Below are positions 52,133 to 63,229 of a DNA stretch of 64,000 nucleotides, one piece after another. Position 1 is the stretch's first letter; each line of letters begins with the position of its first letter. Location of the stretch: assembly GCF_037102585.1 (NCBI RefSeq), contig NW_027043830.1, positions 1,054,001 through 1,118,000 on the forward strand, written 5' to 3'. The position numbers were made by a program, and so were the translations under genes. The notes under the pieces were generated by a model. The model was not told where the DNA came from. It did not search any database and saw only the letters and a program-made list of their open reading frames with translations. The DNA is from Saccharomycopsis crataegensis. Lineage: Eukaryota > Ascomycota > Saccharomycetes > Ascoideales > Saccharomycopsidaceae.

Positions 52133-55100
52133 TTAAGATGATCTTTTTCCAGAGCCCTTTGGAACCCTAGACAACCAATAGAAAAACACTGTACCAATCA
52201 TGTTAATAAAGATAAACGCAGAGAAAATACCAACATTGCGTCCAGTTTTACTTGGATCAATTTGTAATTGAGAAAGATAAGTGTTGGTTTTCGAAACAGT
52301 ACAAAAAGAGCAATCAGTAGTAGAATTCATGGTCGAAGACATCAAATAGCCACCAGAGCTTTGAATGTATGGTTCCATGTATTGGTAGCATGACATTCCT
52401 TCAGGAGGTGGGAAATTCAAATACTCATTGGCAGCACACGTCACTTCATTGTCAGCAATAGCAAGTGACAACATCGCATCTATAACATAGGTCATTGGGT
52501 TACATCTGTACATGAAAATCCAGAATCCTGGCATAACGTTTGGAGGAGACATAACCCCACAGAAAATCAAACACATTGTGAACAACATCGAGGCAAGGTT
52601 GGCAGCGTTCGCAGCAAGCTCATTGAATGAGATGACCAATTGAGCAATGGTAGAAGTATAAACATAGAAGAGAACAACAACAACCCACATCATCACACTA
52701 CGGCCATGGAGATCACCAGCAAATGCAGCATTATGTTGTAAACCAACTGGATAGTACCAACAGAAGAAAGCCAAGGTACCAGCGAAAATTTGCCATGGGA
52801 TTTCTGAGGTGATTTGGGCAGAAATGAAAGCAACCCAAGAAAAGGTTTTTGATGGTCTTTCTCTAGCTTCGTACAAATCACGTTGAGCAACAAAATTTGG
52901 CAAGTACTGTTGAACCAAACAATTAAACACAGTAATGAACATGAAAATGGCAAACATTTGCGATTGCAATCCTTGCAAAGATTTCTTGGCCATGAAGAAA
53001 GTGAAACCGTTGAACAAAGAAGAAGCCACAGTCATCAACAACTTGGAATAAATATAACTAGGAGTTCTCCATGTCTGTTGGAAGACTCTCTCAGTAACTA
53101 ACAAATATTGCTTCCAGAGACTTGCAGCATAGTTCTTGTACTTTTCAGGGTCCTCGTCAACTGGCAATTGAGATAATTCAGCTTCCATGTTATCTAATTC
53201 GATATGAAGGTCCTTGAATTCACTAGAGTTTTTCCAAACATCGTGATAATCTTGGTTGGCGTGGGATCCAGGAGCAGCACCAATAACTTCAAGCATCCAT
53301 TCAGCAGGATTGGCATCTGGAGGACATTTTGAAGCACCATATTTCTCAAAGTAGTCAATCATAGTATGACAACCTTCACCTAATTCACCGAAATAAACAG
53401 TTCTACCGCCTCTTTGCAAAAACAATAATCTATCAAATTCTTGCATCAAAATGGCTGAAGGTTGATGGATAGTACACAAAATAGCATGCCCATGGTTGGC
53501 TAACTTTCTAATCAACTGACAAATAGACCAAGCGGTTTGGGAATCAAGACCAGAGGTTGGCTCATCAAGAAAAACAAGTAATTCAGGTTTGGCTGCCAAT
53601 TCAACACCAATAGTCAATCTCTTTCTTTGTTCAACATTCAAGCCTTCACCAGCAACACCAACGACAGCTCCAGCATAAGGTCTCATTTCAAGTAAATCAA
53701 TCACCTCTTCGACATAAGCAACCTTCTCTTCTTTTGGAACACTAGCTGGTTGACGCAATTCGGCAGAAAAAAGCAACGCTTCACGGACGGTGGAAACTTC
53801 CAAGTGCAAATCTTGCTGTTGAACATAACCAATGGATCTTTGAAAAGACTTATCCAATTGGCGTCCATTAACCATTCTCTTTCCCTCTGTAATAACACCG
53901 CTTGTCAAACGATCAGATAAAGCATTCAACAAAGTAGTTTTACCAGCACCAGAAGCACCCATCAAAGCAGTGACAGTACCTGGTTTAACAAAGCCAGCAA
54001 CATGATCCAAAATAACACGATCTTCTGATTTGATTTTCACTTGGTAAGTCAAGTCCTTCCAATGGAAAACATTTTTGTGAGATTTTTTAGAAGAGGAGTC
54101 AGATGACGATACTTTCTCAGCAGCTTCATCTTCAATTCTAATTTTCTCAATTGGGCCAGCTTCAATGTCATCTTTAATCTTTTGGGTCTTTGATTTCTTC
54201 AAAGATTTCTTTTGAAAAAGCAAGATTTCCCCCTTTTGCATAGAGGCTCTACTGTATTCACATAAGAGGAGGTAAACACCAAGGAAAAACACGGCGAAAC
54301 CCACCACGATACCCCAATTTCTCCATCTATGAGCCCAGAAATAGTGGAATAATGAGTTGATGTAAGCATCACCGTTAACGAAAGTTTGACCAGGTTTGGA
54401 GGAAACAGGAGTACAGATCACATTTTCCCCGGATTTTGGGTACCCATTTCCTGATGGAACATATTGAGCACAGTCAAAATCTCTGTCATGGAATTCATTA
54501 GCAACCAAGGCCTCGAATGCATATTGAATTGGGTTAAGATAATGGATCCATCTAGACCAACCAAGCAAATCAGGGACAGGGATGACAAAACCGGTGTAAA
54601 TAATGAAAACCAACAAAAGAATAGAAGCAGGAGTCATGGAGGCAGACAAAGAACTGGAAGCAGAACCCACTGTTCTGAAAATATGAGACATGGATAAACT
54701 AGCAGTGAAATTCACAAGCAAATAAAAGAAGAAATGGCCTGGAGTACGTCTAAGATTAACCATAAAGTAAAACACCAAGTTGAACGCCAAAGAAATGAAA
54801 ATTTTTGTAGGTAATTCTGTTATAATGGACGCCAAAGCATCAGCAGAAGGATGGTAAAGACCATAAGTTTTGTGCTTTTCAATAATTGGACGAGCTTCGA
54901 ACAAAGAGAAAATTTCAAGAAGAGACCCAAACGCATTGAACAAAACAGCAAAGAAAAGGGATGCGGTTCTTAAGTAGAAACTGTTAGTGTCAGACCTAAG
55001 ATTATAAAAAACTGAAGAGATAATCAATGCCATAATGGATTGAGCAAAGATAGTGAATATAGTAATGGAAGGATCACCCTTGGTTCTGAGCCAGTTTCTA

Positions 55101-56599
55101 TCCATGATGTATTTGATTTGTTGAGGATATGAGAGTGTGTAAGGGGAAGAAGGTCTGGCTCTTTTCGATTGACGTGCGTTGTGAGACTCCTTAAAGGCAT
55201 TTGCTTTCTGACCATCTTGGATTAGGTTCTTGTAGTCATCAATTTCTTTCAACAATTGTGTGTATTCAGGAGAGCTCATCCAATAGTCATACATCTCTTT
55301 TGGAGTGTTTGGCACAGTGCCTTCCATGCCTTTTCTCACAATACGTTCTGATGGAGAAGTAACAGAGGTCAAAAAGTCTGCAGTGGTCTGTCTTGGAGGA
55401 CATTCGTAACCCATAGCAAGGAAATATTCCTTTGCTTTTTTGGCATCACCAAAGTAGATTTGATAACCTTCGTACAATAATTGAACAGTATCAAAAATAT
55501 CATAAGCAGCTTGAGAACATTGATAGATAGCGACCATCGGAGTTCTATTTTGTACGACAGCAGCAGTTTTCAATGCCTTGACAAACTCCAACGCGGTGGC
55601 AGAATCTAAACCTCTGGTAGAATTATCCCAACATTGGACCTTGGCACCAGATAAAGCAACTTCGCAAATAGAAACTCTTTTTCTTTCACCACCAGAAACA
55701 CCACGGATGAAATCATTACCCACTCTGGTGTTTTTAGTGTGGCTCAAACCGTAAGTGGCCATAAAAACGTCAGTCATATGTTGAGCATACTCGTCTCTAG
55801 TAATACCTTCAGGTCTGTTTTGAGGGGTTCTCATTAGCGCAGCGAATTTCAAAGTATCACCAACCAGTAAATTTGGGAAATGGTTTTCAGTTTCGGCACA
55901 GTAAACAACATCACCTCTGTAATGCTTATGGATTTCTTGGGCAGAAATACCGTCATACATAATTTCGGTGGTGTCAGAAATTTTGAACCCGTAGGTTTGA
56001 GTTGCAATAGATTTCAAAAAAGTTGTGCAACCAGCACCTGGTTTACCCAAAACAACACACAACTGACCTGGTTTCAAAAGACCATCCATTGGTTTCAAAA
56101 TGTCGAATGTTGGAGCTTTTCTTCTCAAAATAAACTTATCTAACCCCAACTTGGTAAACTTTGGAATGAAGTTGGCGAAATCAGATTGATAATCGGCATC
56201 AACAGCGGTACCGGTAGCCCTAAGGTTTTTGAACGCGACACCCAAAGACGATGGTTTGTAAAAATCTGTGTCAGAGTTCATCAACTTTTCCATATTCACA
56301 ACCCAACGCTTGGAATCGAATTCATCGGAATTTGGATCTAATCGAGGGTCTAAATCATCTTCTGCAAAAGGAATAACAGGTGGAGAGTTCAACACTGAAG
56401 TAAATGAGGTGTGGGAATTTTGCCTGGTCAAATTCGAACTTCTTGATAATGTTCTGGCTAAGTCTTTAATTTCTTCTGCAACCTTCTTGTCGAACCCTTG
56501 GTAATTTGCAACATCATTTTCTGAACCGTCGTTGCTACTAGCGGCATCACTAGAAGTAGACGAGGTTTTGTTGATGGAGTCATAAATCTCAGAACTCAT
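52133..56599 (-). CDS. CDR1: Full-size PDR/CDR-type ABC drug transporter (ABC-G)
   Basis: 1488 residues, NBD1-TMD1-NBD2-TMD2. NBD1 has the fungal PDR Walker A GKPGAGCTT (about 184-192, Cys for Lys), signature VSGGERKRVS and Walker B with CWDNSTRGLDSA. NBD2 has the canonical Walker A GASGAGKTT (about 880-888), the degenerate signature LNVEQRKRL and LDEPTSGLDSQ. These asymmetric sites are family hallmarks of Pdr5, Snq2 and Cdr1, plasma-membrane exporters of azoles and other hydrophobic compounds. Length and HFPNL.VGDTLKFA resemble Cdr1; the residue marked by a dot is 245, encoded by CTG, where I recall Thr in homologues. Paralogue identity within the CDR group is not certain. Confidence 0.95.
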   Translation of the reverse strand: MSSEIYDSINKTSSTSSDAASSNDGSENDVANYQGFDKKVAEEIKDLARTLSRSSNLTRQNSHTSFTSVLNSPPVIPFAEDDLDPRLDPNSDEFDSKRWVVNMEKLMNSDTDFYKPSSLGVAFKNLRATGTAVDADYQSDFANFIPKFTKLGLDKFILRRKAPTFDILKPMDGLLKPGQLCVVLGKPGAGCTTFLKSIATQTYGFKISDTTEIMYDGISAQEIHKHYRGDVVYCAETENHFPNLLVGDTLKFAALMRTPQNRPEGITRDEYAQHMTDVFMATYGLSHTKNTRVGNDFIRGVSGGERKRVSICEVALSGAKVQCWDNSTRGLDSATALEFVKALKTAAVVQNRTPMVAIYQCSQAAYDIFDTVQLLYEGYQIYFGDAKKAKEYFLAMGYECPPRQTTADFLTSVTSPSERIVRKGMEGTVPNTPKEMYDYWMSSPEYTQLLKEIDDYKNLIQDGQKANAFKESHNARQSKRARPSSPYTLSYPQQIKYIMDRNWLRTKGDPSITIFTIFAQSIMALIISSVFYNLRSDTNSFYLRTASLFFAVLFNAFGSLLEIFSLFEARPIIEKHKTYGLYHPSADALASIITELPTKIFISLAFNLVFYFMVNLRRTPGHFFFYLLVNFTASLSMSHIFRTVGSASSSLSASMTPASILLLVFIIYTGFVIPVPDLLGWSRWIHYLNPIQYAFEALVANEFHDRDFDCAQYVPSGNGYPKSGENVICTPVSSKPGQTFVNGDAYINSLFHYFWAHRWRNWGIVVGFAVFFLGVYLLLCEYSRASMQKGEILLFQKKSLKKSKTQKIKDDIEAGPIEKIRIEDEAAEKVSSSDSSSKKSHKNVFHWKDLTYQVKIKSEDRVILDHVAGFVKPGTVTALMGASGAGKTTLLNALSDRLTSGVITEGKRMVNGRQLDKSFQRSIGYVQQQDLHLEVSTVREALLFSAELRQPASVPKEEKVAYVEEVIDLLEMRPYAGAVVGVAGEGLNVEQRKRLTIGVELAAKPELLVFLDEPTSGLDSQTAWSICQLIRKLANHGHAILCTIHQPSAILMQEFDRLLFLQRGGRTVYFGELGEGCHTMIDYFEKYGASKCPPDANPAEWMLEVIGAAPGSHANQDYHDVWKNSSEFKDLHIELDNMEAELSQLPVDEDPEKYKNYAASLWKQYLLVTERVFQQTWRTPSYIYSKLLMTVASSLFNGFTFFMAKKSLQGLQSQMFAIFMFITVFNCLVQQYLPNFVAQRDLYEARERPSKTFSWVAFISAQITSEIPWQIFAGTLAFFCWYYPVGLQHNAAFAGDLHGRSVMMWVVVVLFYVYTSTIAQLVISFNELAANAANLASMLFTMCLIFCGVMSPPNVMPGFWIFMYRCNPMTYVIDAMLSLAIADNEVTCAANEYLNFPPPEGMSCYQYMEPYIQSSGGYLMSSTMNSTTDCSFCTVSKTNTYLSQLQIDPSKTGRNVGIFSAFIFINMIGTVFFYWLSRVPKGSGKRSS

Positions 56600-59091
56600 T
56601 GGGCTGATAATTCTGAAACTTCTGATGGAAAAGTTTTATTATTATTTGTTTATTTAAAATTCTTTTTATTTTTCTTCCAATACGACGGTTGAGTTCGTAC
56701 AGGGGAACAGCGCGCACTATATATATGCGTGTGTTTGAAAAAAAAAAAAAGAAAAATTTGTGCAATGACAAACAAGTAAAAAAGGAAATACGAGCGTTAA
56801 CTCCCTGTGAGGTATCTTGCATTCGGAGGAGTCTACTTCACGGATTAGCAATAACCGGGGTGGTTATTTTGGGTCACAAGAATGTCTTTCTAATAAGCCA
56901 TATTCTTATGACGTTTATGGTATCCAGTTGGTTGAAATTAGTGGAGAATAGGGCTGTTTACGAAGGGTGTGTGTGTGTTCTACGGGAATAGCGGTCGGAG
57001 TTTATCGAGCGAGAGCATCCCCGATATTTGCGTTGTGTGAGGGCTTGCCTTCCTAATGGAGAAGTGGTTCCCGCAAGTCACTTGGGGTTAAATCCGGAGG
57101 GTCCCCCCGCACTGCCCCTTGATGCGGTTTTTCCCGATAAACGCGTGGTTACTAATCAAAAACGTTATCAAATTAATTTTTGATACATACCCTTGGAGAA
57201 AGCACAATAGCCATGGAAGGTGTGCAACATGGAAGATGAAGAAGAAGAGGAATAACAGTGAAAACTTCTTCTTATTCTTCTTCTTTTTTTTTTTGTTTTT
57301 TTTTTTTTGCCACGGCTACCTTATATTTGCTCAACCCTTAGAAACCCTAGTGGTCTCACACAGCGTATTCGCTCAATTCCGGGGAAAATCCAGTTGTTGT
57401 TTTTCAAATCTTCTGTATATGGAATTTCAACAGCATCAAAGGCGAAAATATTACCTCATCCTTAGGTTTTGCTTCGACAGCTCTTCAAGAGTTCTAATGT
57501 ATAGGAGAAAATAAATAGTAACATATGGGTCCGCTCAACTGTACAGACCTGAACAGTGGAATCGACCTAACTCAGATAGTTTTGGAGACACAGTATTCAA
57601 GTCTGCTGAAAAAGTAGATGCTGAACGTTTTTCTATTTTGTTTTCAAAGAGTGGAGCTATTATAACACCTGTATCTGATATTTCATGTCATGTAATATAT
57701 TGGTTTCGATTGAATATTGGGTGTGTGCATCTCTCTCAGTTTTCACTATCATGAGAATTCAAACAAAGATGGATTTCTTCCTTATCGGTTTGGTTTGTGC
57801 TGAACTACATTCATACTTAAATCATTGAATGTGACTTATATTATTACGAGACTAAGGAATTAAACATCGGCCTTGTGTTTTAATCTACCGTTAAAGAAAT
57901 GGAAGCCAAGAGGCTCTAGTTTACATTGATACTGTTGAATGTTTCCATATTGGAATGCCAGTCAAAGAATCAAAAAAAAAAATTAATCAAAGTGTTAGTT
58001 GGGACAATTGAAAACAAATAGTCAAACTTAACTACGGACATGACGAATACATTTTCTATTTGGGAAACACATTAATCAAAGGAGAAAGTGGGGTTATGGT
58101 ATTGTTTGGAAAAATTGAGAAAGGGGATCCTGGATATTTCTATTGTACTTGGTGAGTATTTTTAGGGTCTACACGATGGTGGTTCTCTTTAGACTAGGAT
58201 CATACTTTGTTAGAACCTGGCCACACCACTAGTTCCACCGGACAGCCGGGTCAGATAGCTGGACTCCTGAATACCGGTCAATACTATATACATACACACC
58301 TTATTTTTATTTTTAGCTTTATCTTTTATCTTTATTTAGTCTCATCATCATCATTGATTTCTCGATCAACTCATTTTCTCGTTTATTTTAAACTTTTGCT
58401 GTGCGTAGAAGCGTCTGGATTCCAACATAACAAAATATGTTTTATTGAATAATAACACACGTGCTTAGTTTTCAACAATGCTATGAACCCTGATAAGTGG
58501 CTACACACCACTGACAGTGTATAGGGATATCATGTGCAAAAGGGCTCTTATATGTCATGAAATAATAACTTTATTGCTGGAACGAGCTTAACTCGATCTA
58601 AGTCTAAAACTCTTTTATAAGAAGCAGATTAACTGATAAATAAACCAATTGGCCGACCGAACTATTAACCAAATTTGCAATGGATACCTCATCATCTAAT
58701 CCTTCCTGTTCAGAATCTAATGGTGTTGAGCAACCGGATAGTTCTGGCATAGCCAGTACATCCCAACCACAAGTATTATTTGTCATTATAGGATAGGTTC
58801 CATGTAGTGCTGGTGTGGAGCTCGTAATATATATACTTTGATCTAATTCCAGGCTGAAAAATAGTCATCTATTACAGAAAGAAAAAAGAGCTATTGCTAA
58901 TAAGTTTAAATTTAGAAAGAAAAATTCATCTCTATTGCAAGAAAAAACACTGGAGATGATTATATAAGAAAAATGAAAGGAGATAGACTTTGGGAACCGT
59001 AGTCAATCAAGCAATAGTTAAAAGTGACATCCACATTGGCATGAGCTAAAGTTGTTGTTCCAGATCTAGAATGATTCTAACTGTACTGTAA
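56600..59091. other. 2.5-kb intergenic region upstream of the ABC transporter
   Basis: Near the transporter, four CGGA cores (56824, 56841, 56996, 57095) lie in a GC-richer block ending about 57120; CGG triplets are zinc-cluster factor sites. T/A runs follow at 57270-57310. At 58236-58290 three CCGG tetrads precede a TATATA. A 38-codon frame at 58680-58796 and other short frames have no support. The rest is plain AT-rich DNA in which I see no gene. Confidence 0.5.
58236..58290 (+). promoter_or_regulatory. CCGG-cluster plus TATATA, promoter-like
   Basis: CCACCGGACAGCCGGG, then CCGG again at about 58275 and TATATA at 58286. A comparable order occurs at 61662-61745. No supported gene begins downstream. 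Confidence 0.3.
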
Positions 59092-59964
59092 CTAGATTAT
59101 AGCAAGCATCCCGCCAATTAAAGCAAATCCAGCTGGAATAGCAAGAATAGCAACACCGTCTGAACTAGGCAGCGAAGATGATGAGGAGGATGAAGAGGAG
59201 GAGGATGAAGTAGATGAAGCGGAGGATGAAGTAGATGAAGAGGATGATGATGAAGAGGAGGAGGAGGATGATGAAGAGGAGGAGGAGGATGATGATGAAG
59301 AGGAGGATGATGATGATGATAAAGATTCGAATTCTGAAGAAAAAGTTAAAGTATCAGAAGAAGCCCCTGAGGAAACACTCATTGTAGTAAGGGTGGAATC
59401 ATGGCTGGTATAGCTATGTGTATAATCAAAAGTAGAGCTAGCATTTGTACTAGAACTACTACTATACGCTGAAGTAATTGCGTTGTTTGATTCATTCTTT
59501 GTGGATGTCATTACATCTTCTGTGTAACTATCAGTGTAGCTTGAACTGTCATTATTTTTGGTGTAGTAATCCCATGCAAGTGCTTGAGCCGAGTTAGTAC
59601 ATTTAAAATAAACCAGTTCTTGCAATGAAATCAAGTTTGAGCCAGTAGCAGTAATGGCGATGGAATTCTCTCCCAAGCATGAAAGATAAACCAGATAGTA
59701 GATTTGGTTAGCAGTATAATCATTGCCATTTCCATTCGTCAAATCATAAGCCAATACTTGAGACGCTTCTTGCTCAACGTAACTGACCTGGTTGTATTGT
59801 GAGGCCTTTGACTGCAACCACAGAGACAAGTATCCGTTTCTGTCGTCTCTCTTGTGCAACTCAACAGAGCTGACCAGGTCCAACAAGGATCTTTCACGTT
59901 CAGGGATGGCAAGCGCTAAGTTACCAGCGACAGCAAAAAGAGAGCAGAATGTGGAGAGATGCAT
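59092..59964 (-). CDS. Serine-rich cell-surface protein, probably GPI-anchored
   Basis: 290 residues from the ATG at 59964 (the frame extends six codons further only through TTG). Signal peptide at 1-19 (MHLSTFCSLFAVAGNLALA), Kex2-like KR at 38-39, a small domain to about 150 with two cysteines, a Ser/Thr region, then an almost pure serine run at about 205-275 and a hydrophobic tail GVAILAIPAGFALIGGMLAI typical of a GPI-attachment signal. Such proteins sit in the plasma membrane or cell wall, the serine stretch being an O-mannosylated stalk. I do not recognise the N-terminal domain and assign no function. The serine run is a triplet microsatellite and likely varies in length. Confidence 0.75.
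   Translation of the reverse strand: MHLSTFCSLFAVAGNLALAIPERERSLLDLVSSVELHKRDDRNGYLSLWLQSKASQYNQVSYVEQEASQVLAYDLTNGNGNDYTANQIYYLVYLSCLGENSIAITATGSNLISLQELVYFKCTNSAQALAWDYYTKNNDSSSYTDSYTEDVMTSTKNESNNAITSAYSSSSSTNASSTFDYTHSYTSHDSTLTTMSVSSGASSDTLTFSSEFESLSSSSSSSSSSSSSSSSSSSSSSSSSSSSSTSSSASSTSSSSSSSSSSSSLPSSDGVAILAIPAGFALIGGMLAII
59173..59326. repeat. Trinucleotide microsatellite encoding poly-serine
   Basis: Plus strand shows mixed GAT/GAG/GAA triplets; the minus-strand reading gives TCA/TCC/TCT serine codons. Confidence 0.9.
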
Positions 59965-60936
59965 GATTGCCGTTTGTATCAATAATAGGTGTGAAAATAT
60001 CAGACGTCTTTGTAGTTTTCAGGAACCCCTTACTAAACTATAAAATGATATAATGTATATTGTTTTTGTTTTTTTTTTGTTTTTTATTTTTTTTTTGGGC
60101 GGGGGGGACCCACTCACCTTTCACGGATCTGATGGCATTCTAAAAAAAGATTTTTTTTTTTTTGTTGTTTTTTTTTCTTTTGTTACCTTTTCTCTTCTTT
60201 TCACTGCATGTGTCACCGATTCAGCTTTTGGCGTGGTGATTTCTCAGTAAAAAACAATAATAAGACGTTCGAGCAGATCAAGTAGCTTGCTTCCTTTTAT
60301 CTATCTGTGCTCCCAGGGAATCACTATCAGAAGGACACCGTGAAGTGTTCTCAAAGAGTGTGTATCTACAATAGCATAATGTTGGCCTGGGGTAGTCCTA
60401 TATTTCTCCTTAATTTTTAACTTTTCTTGGAATATGCTTTCAATGAATCTATTAGTTCTACAGTCCACAATAATTGAATATTCCTTAGCTTCTCAAAGTC
60501 TCGAAAATATCATACGCATGTATTAATATAGCTGCTAACACTTTGACACACACACACACACACACAAAATGCCTGACTTCATTTTCCTACATCTAACACA
60601 GCACACACAAAGTTGGGCGATTATCAATAAACTGTCAACCAGGATCTACACTCTTTCTCATCAAAGAAGCTAGAAGTGAAATCTCACATAAACAAAAGCG
60701 TCAACTTATTTGTTGTTAACAACAATGTACCAATTGATACCAAAGGGGAGGAGAAAGTAATTCTAAGCCCGGGTAAACTTTCTCATCCACGAAAATGGCC
60801 CAATCCACAACACGACCCAGCGAAAAGTTTTGCCATGGTTTTCCCTGTTGGTATAAATAGCTGGTACTCCCACTACTAGTCACACGTCCTTCTTATTCAC
60901 TCCAAATCACTCATTTCTCCCATATCAATCTTAAAA
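59965..60936. other. Divergent intergenic region of the two surface/membrane genes
   Basis: Contains T runs (60069-60095, 60151-60162), a G-rich patch (60097-60109), a (CA)n microsatellite (about 60545-60566) and a TATA box TATAAATA at 60852-60859, 78 bp before the next ATG. No other gene supported. Confidence 0.5.
60545..60566. repeat. (CA)n dinucleotide microsatellite
   Basis: An uninterrupted CA run of 11 units in the promoter region of the 97-residue membrane protein. Confidence 0.9.
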
Positions 60937-61230
60937 ATGGCCAAAACCTCCATTCTTGCCCACATTCTTGTCCCTCTTGGTTGTCTAGTTCTCCCATTCT
61001 TCTCTGTTGTCTACGCTGCCAAAAGAAACCCTCGTCTCTCTGATAGTGATGTCGCCAGTAAGGGGTTGATCTGCTTTCTTTTATGGTTTTTGATCTTGTT
61101 TGGTGGGATGGTTTACGCCATTTACTTTTGTTATATTGGTGACAGTAATATTTTCAAAGATTTCGACGAAACTCCAGCTGAATTAGATGGTTATGACCGG
61201 AAAGAAAAGTTGCCACAACAAGCTGCTTAA
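60937..61230 (+). CDS. Small two-span membrane protein, unrecognised
   Basis: 97 residues from ATG 60937, in an A-rich start context and 78 bp after a good TATA box. Hydrophobic spans at about 7-27 and 43-66 frame a basic/acidic loop (KRNPRLSDSDVASKG). The C-terminal 30 residues are acidic then basic. Codon choice is that of a well-expressed gene (GCC, GGT, TTG). It is not Pmp3, though similar in style. I do not recognise a family; the gene is credible because of promoter, start context and codon bias. Confidence 0.7.
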   Translation: MAKTSILAHILVPLGCLVLPFFSVVYAAKRNPRLSDSDVASKGLICFLLWFLILFGGMVYAIYFCYIGDSNIFKDFDETPAELDGYDRKEKLPQQAA

Positions 61231-63229
61231 TCAATTTTTCCATGATTTTTCAGTCTCAAAAATTTAACAAAGTAGCTAAAGACACAATGCTGAGATATTT
61301 ATGACACCGGTTAGCAAAAAAAAATAAACAATCCGCATTATATTATATTCAGCTAATTCTATATAGAAATTATGTATTTTACAAAAATAATAGTAATAAA
61401 AAAAAGCAATGGCTATTGTAATAACAATATGAAACTAATCTCTGGAGTCAATAATATTATTACTTGTTAGTGAATCTTGAGGTGGATTTTAGCAAGATCA
61501 ATATCTTTGGCTTAGATAGTAGGCACGTGGTCTCTAACCTATTCATTAAAGATACGTCGACAAATCATTGATGGATGAATGAATAGGTGGTGTCGCATAT
61601 ACCATTGCGGTGGCAACGTGTCAGACGTGAACTCTAAATTAAAAGACCCTTCCTTCCGTCCCCACCGGATAGCCACTCCGGACTTCCTGATTAATGGCTC
61701 CGGTGATTAGGTCTAAATGCATAACCTTCGCTGTCACCTATATAAGTTCCTTTTATTATTTCTTTTATTCCTTTACCTTTCTAGAATAGCTTCATTTGAC
61801 CTATTTGATCCAACCTTTTTGTGCTTGGAAGTATGCGACTTTCAATGGCTTATTGTGCAATCTGAATCGTGAGCATCTAGAAATATCCGGTAAAAATTTT
61901 AGTGGTTAGATTTTGTATCTCTTGTTTATTCAATGAAGGATACTCTGGAATAGTTTATATTTTGAAGTTTCACGGCCTGTTCATTTAAAGACACTTGAAG
62001 GTAATGACATTTTTTTTTCTGGGTCTATCTTTTTGTTCCGCGTGCAATTGGCACTTCAAACAGACGTTAGCCAGTAGATGTATTGCTAAGACAATAGGTT
62101 GTGATGCAATTAATATGAATTGAATAAGAAAAGAAGATAATAACAGAAATACAGGTTTATAATATGTAGTTTTCAAGATACTATAAAAGATACAAAGCAC
62201 AAAAGGTTGAGTTCTGATATTTGACTATGTAAAAAAAAAAGTTGGAAGTTTTATTTTTGAGTGATTGTGAGTTTAAAAATGCAAATAATGAACTATCCCG
62301 AGTAAACGACGAATTGTAAAGTAAAGTAGACATTTTTTAGAGTTTTAAAAGGGAAAGATAAGTAGTTTTAATAGATTAACCTGACCCCCCCTGGCTTTTT
62401 ATCTGCTAAACTTTGGGCAAGTTTGCCTTCTCATGAAACGTAAGATGCAGATAGTTAGTACATTATAAGTGAATTAAAAAGAGAAAATTAGGGATGGAAA
62501 AAAAAAAAAAAAAAAAAGAGCATCCAAGAAGAATATTAGGAACTCTCAGTCCATTAAAACGCGTGAAGATGACGTTGAGTATATATTTTTATGAAAATAG
62601 TGAAGTTCTATTTTTTATTGAATTGGAATGTATCCATGAATGCATTTAAGGAGTGTGAATGAAGTAGATCATTTTTATATTGAATGAGGTTTAGATTAGT
62701 GTTAATGTCATACAATACAAATTATCACCGTTTTCACCATAATATACTTAATTGTTTATTTTATTTTATTTTATTTTCGCACTATATTGCATTATCTGGA
62801 TTCAGGTGATTGTATAGTAAAATCAATGATAAGAATGAATGGATGACACAAGAAGAGGCTGAAGGAAATATTAATAGATCAAATTTACAATCACGCTTAG
62901 CTATTATTTTTATTTTTTTGGCAGTTTTCGATTTCTTTGATCAAGATTTTAATAATAGGGCAGCATTTTTTATTTTTTTTTCATTTATTGTTTTCTTTCT
63001 TTTTTCACTACCATAGGTTAATGGACATAAAGTTGAAAATTTTTCATTTTGAGTTCTTCATTGAGGATGGAACTGGTTTTCAAATATGCGGCTGTTTCCA
63101 CATTGAGAGCCATATTTGAATTAAACATGAGGCCAAATGCAATAGATGGAAATATCAAGAGATAACACTTAGCTTGCTATTAGAAAATATACCGCAGAAA
63201 ATAGCATCGAATGATATGGATGAAATGCC
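61231..63229. other. 2-kb intergenic region
   Basis: Holds a CCGG-rich patch with TATATAA at 61739 (61662-61745), an A19 tract at about 62499-62517 and AT-rich DNA. Frames of up to 71 codons are low-complexity and unsupported. After the TATA an ATG opens only ten codons (61832). I see no gene. Confidence 0.5.
61662..61745 (+). promoter_or_regulatory. CCGG-cluster with imperfect inverted repeat and TATATAA
   Basis: CCGG at 61665, 61677 and 61700. CCGGATAGCCA and TGGCTCCGG form an imperfect inverted repeat; TATATAA at 61739. It looks like a regulated promoter, but no supported coding frame follows. Confidence 0.3.

Noticed and set aside
57119-57514. 131-codon frame upstream of the ABC transporter
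   Set aside because: Contains long T-run derived Phe stretches and no domain; probably chance.
58680-58796. 38-codon frame considered as a small a-factor-like pheromone precursor
   Set aside because: It ends FVIIG and lacks the C-terminal CaaX cysteine; upstream support is weak.
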